Shown piece after piece: positions 43,156 through 52,740 of a stretch of DNA of 64,000 nt. This stretch comes from Hymenobacter rubidus. GTDB lineage: Bacteria; Bacteroidota; Bacteroidia; Cytophagales; Hymenobacteraceae. A program made the position numbers and the translations under genes. The number at the start of each line of letters is the position of its first letter. Position 1 is the first letter of the stretch. Location: the NCBI RefSeq assembly GCF_016734815.1, contig NZ_JAERQF010000022.1, positions 30,885 to 94,884 of the forward strand. Reading direction: 5' to 3'. The notes beneath the pieces were generated by a model. The model was not told where the DNA came from. It saw only the letters and a program-made list of their open reading frames with translations, and made no database searches.

Positions 43156-46100
43156 CGTTGAACGAATTCTGTTCCTGCTTTTTCTCACCCTCACTGCCCA
43201 CGCCCAAACGCCGCGCACCACCATCCCGCTACTGAACAATTGGCGCACTGCCGCCGACGACCACAACCAACAGGCGTACCCCAGTTTCGAACGCTCCGAT
43301 TTCAACGACCAAACCTGGCAAACCGTGGCCGTGCCCCACAACTGGGATGCCTACGAAGGCTACCGCCGCCAGCGCCACGGCAACCGCCACGGCTACGCCT
43401 GGTACCGCAAAATATTTCCCACGCCAGCCGCCAAAAGCCACTCCCGTTATTTCCTGTTTTTTGAGGGTGTAGGCTCCTACGCCACCGTCTGGCTGAACGA
43501 CCAAAAGGTGGGCTACCACGCCGGCGGGCGTACCACCTTCACGCTCGATGTTACCAACGCCCTCAAACCCGCCGGCCAACCCAATGTGCTGGCCGTGCGC
43601 GCCGACCACCCCGCCAACATCCAGGATTTGCCCTGGGTGTGCGGCGGCTGTTCCGAAGAGCGAGGCTTCTCGGAAGGCTCGCAGCCGATGGGCATTTTTC
43701 GGCCGGTGGCGTTGGTTGTCACCAATCCGGTGCGGGTAGAGCCTTTCGGCGTTCACATCTGGGCCGATTCCTCGGTATCGGCCCAGGCCGCCAAGCTAAA
43801 TGTCGACACGGAGGTGAAAAACTACGGCGCTGCCGCACAAACCCTGACCATCACCAGCCAATTGGTGGACCGGCAGGGGAGGAGCGTCGCCGAAAGCCGC
43901 ACGAAGCAAAAGCTGGCGGCGGGTGCTGCCATGCAGCTTCATCAGCAGTTGCCGGTACTTAAGCAGCCACACCTGTGGTCATTGGCCGACCCGTATTTGT
44001 ATCGGTTGGTCACCAGAATCAGGGCCAAAGGAAAGTTGATTGACGAGCTGGAAACGCCCTACGGCATTCGCTGGGTAAGCTGGCCAATTGGTCGGGCCGC
44101 TGCTAGTCAAAAGCAGTTTTTGCTGAATGGGAAGCCGGTTTTCATCAACGGCATTGCTGAGTATGAGCACCTGCTGGGCCAGAGCCACGCCTTCAGCGAC
44201 ACCCAGATTCGGACCCGCGTGCAGCTGGTGAAGGCTGCTGGCTTTAACGCTTTCCGCGACGCCCACCAGCCGCACAACCTACGCTACCAGGCCAACTGGG
44301 ATTCGCTGGGGCTGCTGTGGTGGCCGCAGCTGGCCGCGCACGTGTGGTACGACACGCCGTCCTTCCGTCAGAACTTTAAAACCCTGCTCATCGATTGGGT
44401 GAAGGAGCGCCGCAACAGCCCCTCGGTGGTACTCTGGGGCCTCGAAAACGAAAGCACCCTGCCGGCCGATTTTGCCCGCGAATGCAGCGCCCTCATCCGC
44501 CAGCTCGACCCCACGGCCTCCCGCGAACGCAAAATCACGACCTGCAACGGCGGCCAGGGCACCGACTGGGACGTGCCCCAAAACTGGACCGGCACCTACG
44601 GCGGCGACCCCGCCACCTACGCCGCCGACGTGCAACGCCAGGTTCTCATCGGCGAGTACGGTGCCTGGCGCACCCTCGACCTGCACACCGAAGGCCCGCC
44701 CGTGCTCAACGGCGGCCCGTTCAGCGAAGACCGGTTTGCCCAGCTTATGGAGCAGAAAGTGCGCCTCGCCGAGACGGCCAAAGACCAGACCGCCGGCCAC
44801 TTTTTCTGGCTCCTGACCTCGCACGACAACCCCGGCCGGGTGCAGGGCGGCGAAGGCCAGCGCGAACTCGACCGCATCGGCCCTGTGAACTACAAAGGCC
44901 TGCTCACGCCCTGGGAAGAGCCCACGGACGCGTTTTATATGTTTCGGGCCAACTACGCGCCCAAGGACCGGGAGCCCATGGTCTACCTCGCCTCCCACAC
45001 CTGGCCCGACCGCTGGCTGACACCGGGCCGCAAAGACAGCATCACGGTCTACTCCAACTGCGACGAAGTCGAGCTGTTCAACGATGTGAACGCCGCTTCG
45101 CTGGGGCGTAAAGCTCGCACCGGCGGCATTGGGACGCATTTTCAGTGGGATGGCGTCGATATTAAATACAACGTGCTCTATGCCGTGGGCTACGTGGCCG
45201 GCAGGGCGGTAGCGAAGGATTATATCGTGCTGCATCACTTGCCGAAAGCGCCGAACTTTGACAAATTCCTGGCCGATGCCCAACCTATCACCCAGCCGCA
45301 GCCGGGACTCAACTACCTCTACCGCGTGAACTGCGGCGGCCCCGCCTATCAGGACCAGCACGGCAGCACCTGGCAGGCCGACCAGCCCCGCACCGACTCC
45401 AAAACCTGGGGCTCAGAATCCTGGACCCAGGACTTTCCCGGCCTCTCGCCCTTCTTCGCCAGCCAGCGCCGCACCCACGACCCCATTGCGGGAACGCGCG
45501 ACTGGCCGCTTTTTCAAAGCTTCCGCTACGGCCGCGAGAAGCTGCGCTACACTTTTCCTGTGCCTGATGGCGAGTATCTGGTGGAGCTGTACTTTGCCGA
45601 GCCCTGGCTAGGCACCGGGGGCAGTATGGACTGCACCAGCTGGCGGGTTTTCGACGTGGCCATCAACGGCGAAACCGTACTCAAAAACCTCGATATCTGG
45701 AAAGAGGTTGGCCACGATGTGGCCCTGAAAAAGACTGTGAAAGCCCGCGTGACAGGCGGTCAGTTGGTTATCTCTTTTCCCTCGATTGCCTCGGGCCAGG
45801 CCCTGATTTCGGCCATTGCCATTGCCAGCACTGAGGCCGGTGCCCGGCCGGCGCCAGCGTCGCTGCCCGTCATCAGCAGCCTGTGGGGCAATGACGCCAC
45901 GTCTGCCAGCCCATGGTCGGCTCAAACCTGGCTCGATACCGGCGTTCCGGCATACGCCAGTTCGCAGATGAGCTTCAGCAGCCTTCCACCGGTGCTTTTT
46001 GGGGCCGAGTGGCTGCGCGGGCCGGCCCACGTTGGAAAGAGAGCCGGTTTCACCGTCAGCACTGCCGCTGATGTTTACATCGCCTTGGATGCCAGGCAAA

Positions 46101-46705
46101 CCACGCGCCCCACTTGGCTGATGGAATACGAGGACACCAAAACCACCCTCACAACGGCCGATGCCGCCGGCGCGCACTTTTTCCGCGTCTTTCGCCGTCG
46201 CTTCCCCGCCGGCGCGGCCGTTAGCCTCGGTCCAGATGGCGCGGGTTCTAACATCTTACCCTACCTGGTGGCCGCCAACCGGGCCAGCACCATCGAGCCC
46301 GCCTACGACCTCAAGGCCATTATGCGCTACAAGCCGGCCACCGCCCGGCTGAGTGGTCCCGGCCTGGTAAGAGAGCAGGTCAACGCCAAAGAAAGCCTCA
46401 CCTTTAAAGAGCCCAATGGGAGCGCCCTCGAGTGGACCATTCAAGTAGGGGTGGCCGATACGTATTCGCTTACTTTTCGCTACGCCAACCCGTTGCCTAA
46501 AACGCTCACAGCCAAACTCACCGTGTCCCTGGCCGATGGCACCGTCCTCAAAGCGGAAAACGTAGAGCTGGTGCCCTCCAAGCCCGGCAAGTGGAACTAC
46601 CTGGCTACTTCCACCGGCTCCATGATAAACGCGGGCAGCTACCGGGTGAAACTCACTGCCACCGATGCCGCGGGCCTCAGCGTTTCGGGCCTCGACGTGC
46701 AGTAG
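43070..46705 (+). CDS. Glycoside hydrolase family 2 with malectin-like domain, secreted; start within a repeat
   Basis: 1211 residues from ATG 43070, which lies between PAL-2 arms. A GTG at 43145 inside the right arm would give MRRHVERILFLLFLTLTAHA, a better signal peptide, and I think it is the likelier start. The GH2 sandwich domains (WQTVAVPHNWDAYEG, SYATVWLNDQKVGYH) precede the TIM barrel, with acid/base E461 (WGLENES) and nucleophile E529 (IGEYG). At about 740-920 a malectin-like carbohydrate-binding domain follows (VNCGGPAYQDQHGSTW, VELYFAEPWLGTGG), then two beta domains. Likely a beta-galactosidase or beta-glucuronidase on pectin side chains. Confidence 0.9.
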   Translation: MNNILRLILPQSSVSPSPFRRGGRGVRRHVERILFLLFLTLTAHAQTPRTTIPLLNNWRTAADDHNQQAYPSFERSDFNDQTWQTVAVPHNWDAYEGYRRQRHGNRHGYAWYRKIFPTPAAKSHSRYFLFFEGVGSYATVWLNDQKVGYHAGGRTTFTLDVTNALKPAGQPNVLAVRADHPANIQDLPWVCGGCSEERGFSEGSQPMGIFRPVALVVTNPVRVEPFGVHIWADSSVSAQAAKLNVDTEVKNYGAAAQTLTITSQLVDRQGRSVAESRTKQKLAAGAAMQLHQQLPVLKQPHLWSLADPYLYRLVTRIRAKGKLIDELETPYGIRWVSWPIGRAAASQKQFLLNGKPVFINGIAEYEHLLGQSHAFSDTQIRTRVQLVKAAGFNAFRDAHQPHNLRYQANWDSLGLLWWPQLAAHVWYDTPSFRQNFKTLLIDWVKERRNSPSVVLWGLENESTLPADFARECSALIRQLDPTASRERKITTCNGGQGTDWDVPQNWTGTYGGDPATYAADVQRQVLIGEYGAWRTLDLHTEGPPVLNGGPFSEDRFAQLMEQKVRLAETAKDQTAGHFFWLLTSHDNPGRVQGGEGQRELDRIGPVNYKGLLTPWEEPTDAFYMFRANYAPKDREPMVYLASHTWPDRWLTPGRKDSITVYSNCDEVELFNDVNAASLGRKARTGGIGTHFQWDGVDIKYNVLYAVGYVAGRAVAKDYIVLHHLPKAPNFDKFLADAQPITQPQPGLNYLYRVNCGGPAYQDQHGSTWQADQPRTDSKTWGSESWTQDFPGLSPFFASQRRTHDPIAGTRDWPLFQSFRYGREKLRYTFPVPDGEYLVELYFAEPWLGTGGSMDCTSWRVFDVAINGETVLKNLDIWKEVGHDVALKKTVKARVTGGQLVISFPSIASGQALISAIAIASTEAGARPAPASLPVISSLWGNDATSASPWSAQTWLDTGVPAYASSQMSFSSLPPVLFGAEWLRGPAHVGKRAGFTVSTAADVYIALDARQTTRPTWLMEYEDTKTTLTTADAAGAHFFRVFRRRFPAGAAVSLGPDGAGSNILPYLVAANRASTIEPAYDLKAIMRYKPATARLSGPGLVREQVNAKESLTFKEPNGSALEWTIQVGVADTYSLTFRYANPLPKTLTAKLTVSLADGTVLKAENVELVPSKPGKWNYLATSTGSMINAGSYRVKLTATDAAGLSVSGLDVQ

Positions 46706-46769
46706 CCGCCACGCTAAGATGTTACAATAGGAAGCTAACAAGCTATACGGGCTCCGCTGCGCCTGTCGG

Positions 46770-46777
46770 TAAATTTG
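46770..46777 (+). promoter_or_regulatory. Candidate -7 promoter element
   Basis: TAAATTTG matches TAnnTTTG 61 bases before the symporter ATG. No TTG at -33 spacing was found. It would allow transport and aldolase genes to be transcribed apart from the upstream GH2 gene. Confidence 0.35.
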
Positions 46778-46838
46778 CTATTGGTACGACTAGCCCGGTT
46801 TGCGGCCTTATGTCGCGGCAATTTGGTAATATGGCCTC

Positions 46839-48437
46839 ATGAGCAATTTGCGAGTTCTTGACCTGGTCATCATTGCCGTGTACCTGGCGGCCATGATTGC
46901 CGTGGGCGCCTGGTTTGCCCGAAAAAACGACAGCGCCGAGCAGTATTCCAGCGCCTCCGGCCTGATTCCTGGCTGGGCCATTGGCATGTCCATCTACGCT
47001 ACTTTCTTGAGTAGCAATACCTTCCTGGGCGTGCCGGGCAAAGCCTTTGGTACCAACTGGAACGCCTTCGTTTTCAGTATCTCTATGCCGCTGGCGGCCT
47101 GGGTGGCCACGCGCTACTTCGTGCCGTTCTACCGCAGCACCGGCGAAATATCGGCCTACACGCACCTGGAGCACCGCTTTGGCAGCTGGGCGCGGACTTA
47201 CGCGGTGGCCTGTTTCCTGCTCACGCAGCTGGCCCGCATTGGGTCCATCTTCTTTGGCATTGCCCTCACCTTGCAGGCCCTCACTGGCTTTTCGATGGAG
47301 CTGATTATGCTGGTCACGGGCAGCTGCATCATCGTGTACACGGTGCTGGGCGGCATCGAGGCCGTTATCTGGACCGAAGTGGTGCAGGGCGTAGTCAAGA
47401 CCTTCGGGGCATTGCTCATTCTGTACCTGATTGTGACCAACATGCCCGGCGGCTTCGCGCACATCGTGGCCATTGGCCAGGAGCAGCACAAGTTCAGCCT
47501 CGGCGGTTTCGCGCCCGATTTTACGCAGTCCACCTTCTGGGTAGTGCTGCTCTACGGCTTTTTTATCAACCTCAACAACTTCGGGGTCGACCAGAACTAC
47601 GTGCAGCGCTACCACACCGCCACCTCGGCCAAGCAGGCGGCCAAGTCCATCTGGCTGTGCGTGTTGATTTACGTGCCGGCCTCGCTGCTGTTCTTCGTCA
47701 TTGGCTCGGCGCTGTTTGCCTACTACCAGGTGCACCCCGAGCTGATTGAAGCCGTGAAGCTAAAAGTGGCCGCCGAAAAGCTGCCGCTCAACGCCACCGT
47801 CAGCCAGATTGCCCAGGTCGCCGCCGCGCTGCAACCCGCCGACTACGGCGACAAGGTGATGCCGCACTTCATGGTGACCAAAATACCGCCCGGCTTCGTT
47901 GGCCTCATCGTGTCGGCCATTCTGTCGGCGGCCATGAGCACCATCAGCTCAGGCATGAATTCCTCGGCCACCGTTTTCACCGTCGACATCTACCAGCGCT
48001 ACTTCAAGCACAATCTCAACGTGAAGCAAACCATGCGCACGCTGCACATCGGTACTGTGGTAGTGGGCCTGCTGGGCATGGGCGTGGGCATTGCCATGAT
48101 TGGGGTGAAAAGCGTGCTCGACGTGTGGTGGGAGCTTTCGGGCATCTTCGCGGCGGGCATGCTGGGCCTGTTCCTGCTCGGCATCATCAGCCGCCAGACG
48201 CGCAACGCCGAGGCCCTCACCGCCACCATCATCGGCGTGTTGGTCATCATCTGGCTCACGCTCTCGCCCAACCTGCCCGAATCCCTGGCCGGGCTGCGTA
48301 ATCCGCTGCACAAGAGCATGGTCATTGTAGTGGGCACGCTCACCATATTCCTGCTGGGCCTGCTGCTCACACGCTTCCGCCAGCGCCGCGCCGTGCCCGT
48401 TGCCTCCGAAGAAGAATTAACCCAGTCCGTCCACTAG
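46839..48437 (+). CDS. Sodium:solute symporter family (SSS) transporter
   Basis: 532 residues with about 13 hydrophobic segments starting at LDLVIIAVYLAAMIAVGAWF. SSS hallmarks: GLIPGWAIGMSIYATFLSSN (unwound first helix region), STGEISAYTHLEHRFG and LIVSAILSAAMSTISSGMNS (the Na2-site helix). It imports a monosaccharide, sugar acid or similar small solute with Na+. It is followed after 52 bases by a DapA-family aldolase gene, so uptake and cleavage of a keto-deoxy sugar acid or its precursor is a reasonable guess. No substrate residues can be read. Confidence 0.93.
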   Translation: MSNLRVLDLVIIAVYLAAMIAVGAWFARKNDSAEQYSSASGLIPGWAIGMSIYATFLSSNTFLGVPGKAFGTNWNAFVFSISMPLAAWVATRYFVPFYRSTGEISAYTHLEHRFGSWARTYAVACFLLTQLARIGSIFFGIALTLQALTGFSMELIMLVTGSCIIVYTVLGGIEAVIWTEVVQGVVKTFGALLILYLIVTNMPGGFAHIVAIGQEQHKFSLGGFAPDFTQSTFWVVLLYGFFINLNNFGVDQNYVQRYHTATSAKQAAKSIWLCVLIYVPASLLFFVIGSALFAYYQVHPELIEAVKLKVAAEKLPLNATVSQIAQVAAALQPADYGDKVMPHFMVTKIPPGFVGLIVSAILSAAMSTISSGMNSSATVFTVDIYQRYFKHNLNVKQTMRTLHIGTVVVGLLGMGVGIAMIGVKSVLDVWWELSGIFAAGMLGLFLLGIISRQTRNAEALTATIIGVLVIIWLTLSPNLPESLAGLRNPLHKSMVIVVGTLTIFLLGLLLTRFRQRRAVPVASEEELTQSVH

Positions 48438-48489
48438 CCGGCCCCCTTTTACAACCCCAGCGGCTCACCCGCCCCAAGCCCTTATTATT

Positions 48490-49416
48490 ATGAGAAACGC
48501 ATCCAAGGGATTTATCCCCGTTATGCTCACGCCCTTTCAGAACGACGGGAAAATCGATTATCCGGCCCTTACTCGACTGACGGAGATGTACTTAAAGGCC
48601 GGAGCCGCTGGCCTCTTCGCCAATTGCCTCTCCAGCGAGATGTTTGAGCTGAGCGCCGATGAGCGGCTGCAAAGCATTCGCCACATTGTGCATGTGGCGG
48701 GCGGCGCCGTGCCCGTGGTGGCCACCGGCACCTTTGCCGGCCCGCTCAACGAGCAGGCCGATTTTGTGAAGCAGGTGTACGAAGCCGGCACCGAGGCCGT
48801 CATCGTCATCACCGGCCTGCTGGCCGCGCAGGATGAATCCGAGGCCATTTTCAACGAGCGTTTTCACCGCCTGTTGGAATGGACCAGCGGTGTGCCCCTG
48901 GGCTTCTACGAGTGCCCCGAGCCCTACAAGCGCGTGCTCACGGCCGAGCAGTTGGGCCAGTTCGTAGCCACCGGCCGCGTCACCTACCACAAAGACACCT
49001 GCCTCGACATCGACCAGATTCGCGCCAAGCTGGCCGCCACCGAAGGCCACAACTTCGGCCTTTATGATGCCTACATGGGCCACGCTGTGGAGTCGCTTCG
49101 CGCTGGCTCGGCCGGACTATCCTGCATTCAGGGCAATTTCTTCCCGGAGCTCATTGTGTGGCTTTGCAAAAACTACGACAACGCCCTGCTGCAACGCGAA
49201 GTCGCAGAAGTGCAGGACTTCTTCATCAAGAACATGGGCGTGATGCACGACGTGTACCCGACCGTGGCCAAATACTCGCTCAAGCAGCGCGGCGTTGATA
49301 TTTCCACCTTTACGCGCCGCAAAGTGGGCAACTTTACCGGTACCGTGCGGGCTGGGGTAGAGGCCCTGTACGGCGATTACAGCACCCTGAGCAAGCAGCT
49401 GGAACTGGTGGCGTAG
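48490..49416 (+). CDS. Dihydrodipicolinate synthase/N-acetylneuraminate lyase family aldolase
   Basis: 308 residues forming a class I TIM-barrel aldolase. The Schiff-base Lys168 (VTYHKDTC) and the catalytic Tyr140 (GFYECP) are present at the family's spacing, with GFIPVMLTPF at the start. Members cleave 2-keto-3-deoxy sugar acids, N-acetylneuraminate or condense pyruvate. The usual GxxGE pyruvate-carboxylate motif reads NCLSSEM here, which differs from DapA and suggests a sugar-acid substrate. It sits directly behind the SSS symporter, and a catabolic keto-acid aldolase role fits. Confidence 0.88.
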   Translation: MRNASKGFIPVMLTPFQNDGKIDYPALTRLTEMYLKAGAAGLFANCLSSEMFELSADERLQSIRHIVHVAGGAVPVVATGTFAGPLNEQADFVKQVYEAGTEAVIVITGLLAAQDESEAIFNERFHRLLEWTSGVPLGFYECPEPYKRVLTAEQLGQFVATGRVTYHKDTCLDIDQIRAKLAATEGHNFGLYDAYMGHAVESLRAGSAGLSCIQGNFFPELIVWLCKNYDNALLQREVAEVQDFFIKNMGVMHDVYPTVAKYSLKQRGVDISTFTRRKVGNFTGTVRAGVEALYGDYSTLSKQLELVA

Positions 49417-49441
49417 CAGGTCCTAGTAGGATTCAAAAAGA

Positions 49442-49533
49442 ACGTCATGCTGAGCGTAGCCGAAGCATCTCTACCGCAGCAGTAATTATTTACTATTGCA
49501 GTAGAGATGTTTCGACTTCGCTCAGCATGACGT
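49442..49533. repeat. PAL-1 palindrome
   Basis: Arms GTCATGCTGAGCGTAGCCGA and their partner differ at about three positions. It lies between convergent genes. Just after it, 49553-49580 carries an imperfect hairpin (CGCGAACTCT/AGAGTCCGCG) like the second hairpin of the 135-bp repeat. Confidence 0.88.
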
Positions 49534-49583
49534 GCTGTTTGTTGCCCGGCCCAACGCGAACTCTCAGAGTCCGCGCTACTTCT

Positions 49584-50480
49584 TTAGGCCGCCATGGCCA
49601 GTTCCTTGTGGCTGTGCAGGTACTTTTTCTTGTATTCCAGCGGCGTCATCTTCGTGATTTTCTTGAAGTGACGGTAGAAGTTTGATACGTTGTTAAACCC
49701 ACATTCGAAGCAGATTACCTCCGTGGGCAGCTTATCTTCAATGAGCTGGCGGCAAGCCTGGCTGATGCGAATTTCGATGAGGAAATCGTAGTACGTCTTT
49801 TTCGTAATCAGCTTGAAATAGCGGCAGAACGACGTGACGCTCAAGTTGCTGATGGACGCAATTTCTTCCAGCGTAATTTCCTTTTTATAGTTCGACAGCG
49901 TGTAGTTGCACACCTTGTTGATGCGCTGCACGTCCGACTCGTTGCTCTGCTTGAAGGCGTGATGCTCCGAGGCAATGGTTTTGGTTTCCGTCGTTTCGGA
50001 GAGGATTTTCAGGATGGAGAGGAAGATGATGATGCGGTCCAGGTCGGTGGCGTGCACGGCCTGGCGCATGAGCGGCGCCAGTTTGGCTTTGGCCTTGCCG
50101 GTGATGAGCAGGCCGCTTTTGGCTTTCTCAAACAGCTTGGGGATGAGGTAGGCCTCGGGCAGGCCGAACAGGTAGCGGCCCAGGCACTCGGGCAAGAACT
50201 GAATCACAATGGCCTCTACTTCCTTCTCCGGGTTGCCCTGGAAATACTCCTCGTTGCAGCGCCAGGTGTGGGGCAGGTTGGCGCCCAGCAGCACGATTTC
50301 TCCCGACGAGAAATTGCTGATGTTGTCGCCCATCAGGCGCACGCCTTCGCCTTTGATAACGTAGTGCAGCTCCAGCTCCGGATGATAGTGCCACACGGTG
50401 CCGAAGTTCGGCTTCTGGTCGTGGCGGACGCTGAAAGAGCTCTGGGGAGCAACCGGTACTTTGTGGAAATGGGCTTTCAT
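49584..50480 (-). CDS. AraC family transcriptional regulator
   Basis: 298 residues. The N-terminal cupin domain (WHYHPELELHYVIKGEG, VLLGANLPHTW) is a sugar-sensing type. The C-terminal 100 residues hold two helix-turn-helix units (ITLEEIASISNLSVTSFCRY, TEVICFECGFNNVSNFYRHF). The regulator is divergent from the fucose-isomerase-like gene across a non-coding region and is the only DNA-binding regulator inside the pectin locus, apart from the sigma factor at the far end. It probably responds to a pectic monosaccharide or acid and controls nearby genes. Base composition is lower in GC than the flanking enzyme genes. Confidence 0.92.
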   Translation of the reverse strand: MKAHFHKVPVAPQSSFSVRHDQKPNFGTVWHYHPELELHYVIKGEGVRLMGDNISNFSSGEIVLLGANLPHTWRCNEEYFQGNPEKEVEAIVIQFLPECLGRYLFGLPEAYLIPKLFEKAKSGLLITGKAKAKLAPLMRQAVHATDLDRIIIFLSILKILSETTETKTIASEHHAFKQSNESDVQRINKVCNYTLSNYKKEITLEEIASISNLSVTSFCRYFKLITKKTYYDFLIEIRISQACRQLIEDKLPTEVICFECGFNNVSNFYRHFKKITKMTPLEYKKKYLHSHKELAMAA

Positions 50481-51037
50481 GCGGAGTGAAGGTTGGTGGG
50501 AATTGAGGAAGGGGAAGTAACTGTTTGAGCGAGCCCAAACGGCGGTAAAGTCATGAAATCGTTTGGGGTAGCTTGAAGAGGGTAGCGTGACGAGATGCGT
50601 TGATAAGAGAGAATGGCGTGCGCTGAAGGCTTCTCTAGGATATTATCTCAGGGTGCGAGAAGCCTAAAACAGAATGGGAATGCATAAATTCAGTCAGTAA
50701 GTAGTCACTAAACTACAGACCTCAAAAAGCAGAACTCTCCTGTACTTGCCTGCTCTAGCCTGCTGGTGGGCTTATCGACAGAAAAAAGTGCTGCTTGGGT
50801 GCGACATGAATAGCTGTAGTCCCGGAATGGCGATGAAATCGGCTCGGGCTGGCCGGGGCCAAACGGATGGTAACATCCTACACTAAGAGGGCAAAAAGCC
50901 GGAGGGCTAGGGGAGAATCGACTGGCAAATTTGTATACCAAGTCATTCCGAAATTTTTCTGCCGAATTCGCTGCGTGCTCCGGGCCATTGGCCGGGCCGG
51001 GCGGCGGATTCCGGCCTACTTTTTCTCGTTCACACCC
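50481..51037. promoter_or_regulatory. Divergent regulatory region between AraC regulator and isomerase-like gene
   Basis: About 550 bases if the isomerase-like gene starts at GTG 51038. A frame without family resemblance covers 50867-51037. The region is free of PAL palindromes and contains a separate inverted repeat at 50627-50665. AraC binding sites are likely here but were not identified. Confidence 0.45.
50627..50665. repeat. 9-bp inverted repeat in the regulatory region
   Basis: AGGCTTCTC (50627-50635) and GAGAAGCCT (50657-50665) flank a 21-base loop. It could be an operator or a leader hairpin. Confidence 0.5.
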
Positions 51038-52711
51038 GTGGCTCCATTCCCGACCAACGAAGTGCTCCTCCTCGCCAGTGGCGACCTGCGCCTGGCCGCC
51101 AACCAAAATTGCTGGGCTGCCCAGGCCGCCATGGAAGCACAGCTCACCGCCGCCCTGCAGCGCCACGGGTGGACGCTGAAACGCGCCCACGCCTACGACC
51201 CCGCGAAACAGCACGGCTTCCTCGATTCGCAGCGCATGGGCATGGAGGTTTTTCGCAGCATCAACCCCTGGCAGCCGCTCATCGTGGCCGAAAGCGTGTG
51301 GCAGTACTCGCACCACGTGCTGGCCGGCCTCACCACGCACAAAGGCCCCATCCTCACGGTGGCCAACTGGAGCGGGCAGTGGCCCGGCCTGGTGGGCATG
51401 CTCAACCTGAATGGCTGCCTCACCAAAGCCGGTGTGAAGTACCACACGCTCTGGAGCGAGCATTTCACCGACAGTTTCTTCGAGAAAAGCCTCAAGCAGT
51501 GGCTGCACCACGGCTACGTGACGCAGGATGCGCGCCATGTGCGCAGTCTGGCCGGTGCTACAATGCCCGCTGCCGATGAGCAGATTGGCCGCGAGTTCGG
51601 CCGCAAGTTTCAGGAACACAAGGCCATTATGGGCGTGTTCGACGAGGGCTGTATGGGCATGTATAACGCCATTGTGCCCGATGAGCTGCTGCACGCCACC
51701 GGCGTATTTAAGGAGCGCCTGAGCCAGGCCAGCCTGTTTGCTGCCATGCGCGACGTGACCGAAGCCGAAGCTCAGGCTGTGCTCGACTGGCTGCTGGCCC
51801 GCGGCATGAAGTTCAACTGGGGAACCGATGAGGCCACCCAACTTACCAAAAAGCAGACGCTAGAGCAGTGCAAGATGTACATTGCCGCCGTGCGAATTGC
51901 GGATGAATTCGGTTGCGACACCATCGGCATCCAGTACCAGCAAGGCCTGAAAGACCTGACCGTGGCCAGCGACCTGGCCGAGGGCCTGCTTAATAACACC
52001 GACCGGCCGCCCGTTTATTCCAAAACCGGCCAGGAACTGTACGCCGGACAGGCGCTGCCGCACTTCAACGAAGTAGACGAATGCGCCGGCCTCGACGCTC
52101 TGCTCACCTACCGCCTTTGGAATGAGCTGGGCCTGAGCGGCGAAACCACCCTGCACGACTTGCGGTGGGGCGAATTGTTCGACACCGGCGACGGCGAAGA
52201 ATTCGTGTGGGTGTTTCTGATTTCGGGGGCTGCGCCGCCCGCGCACTTCGTGGATGGCTATGCCGGCACCAGCAGCGAGCGGCAGCCCGCCATGTACTTC
52301 CGCCTCGGCGGTGGCAGCGTGAAGGGTGTGAGCCGTCCCGGTTCCATTGTCTGGAGCCGCGTGTACGTGATGGACGGCAAGCTGCACTGCGACCTCGGCG
52401 TGGGCGAAGCTGTGGCCCTGCCCGCTGCCGAGACCCAGCGCCGCTGGCAGGAAACTACCCCCGAATGGCCCATCATGCACGCGGTATTGCGCGGCGTGAC
52501 CCGCGACCAGATGATGGCCCGCCACAAGGCCAATCATATTCAGGTGGTTTACGCGCCCTACGAGGCCAAGGCCCACCAGCTCTGCCGCATCAAAGCCGCC
52601 GCGCTGGCCGAAATCGGCGTGGAAGTACACTTTTGCGGCGATGTGAAGGGCATGACCAATGCCGCGCAAGTAGTAACAGTGCCAGCCGAACTGGCCATCG
52701 CCTCAAGCTGA
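51038..52711 (+). CDS. L-fucose/L-arabinose isomerase-like protein
   Basis: 557 residues from GTG 51038. The frame is open back to an ATG at 50867, but those residues show no family resemblance, so I prefer the GTG just before PFPTNEVLLLASGDLR. The fold looks like the fucose isomerase group (COG2407): MGMEVFRSINPWQPLIVAES, LTVANWSGQWPGLVGMLNLN, MGVFDEGCMGMYNA (a metal-site acidic residue) and FGCDTIGIQYQQGLKDL. It would interconvert an aldose and ketose with Mn2+. Substrate unknown: fucose, arabinose, or a less usual pectin sugar. It is divergent from the AraC gene. Confidence 0.8.
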   Translation: MAPFPTNEVLLLASGDLRLAANQNCWAAQAAMEAQLTAALQRHGWTLKRAHAYDPAKQHGFLDSQRMGMEVFRSINPWQPLIVAESVWQYSHHVLAGLTTHKGPILTVANWSGQWPGLVGMLNLNGCLTKAGVKYHTLWSEHFTDSFFEKSLKQWLHHGYVTQDARHVRSLAGATMPAADEQIGREFGRKFQEHKAIMGVFDEGCMGMYNAIVPDELLHATGVFKERLSQASLFAAMRDVTEAEAQAVLDWLLARGMKFNWGTDEATQLTKKQTLEQCKMYIAAVRIADEFGCDTIGIQYQQGLKDLTVASDLAEGLLNNTDRPPVYSKTGQELYAGQALPHFNEVDECAGLDALLTYRLWNELGLSGETTLHDLRWGELFDTGDGEEFVWVFLISGAAPPAHFVDGYAGTSSERQPAMYFRLGGGSVKGVSRPGSIVWSRVYVMDGKLHCDLGVGEAVALPAAETQRRWQETTPEWPIMHAVLRGVTRDQMMARHKANHIQVVYAPYEAKAHQLCRIKAAALAEIGVEVHFCGDVKGMTNAAQVVTVPAELAIASS

Positions 52712-52740
52712 ATAGGCTCCAGTAAACTTCAATAATATAG

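Noticed and set aside
33350..50883. 13-base match TAACATCCTACAC upstream of the pectate lyase and of the isomerase-like gene as a shared operator
   Set aside because: Many 13-base matches are expected by chance in 64 kb on both strands, and no third clear copy was found upstream of other genes.
50867..51037. ATG-led extension of the isomerase-like gene
   Set aside because: The extra 57 residues show no resemblance to the family and would run through probable regulatory DNA. GTG 51038 fits better, although this is not proven.
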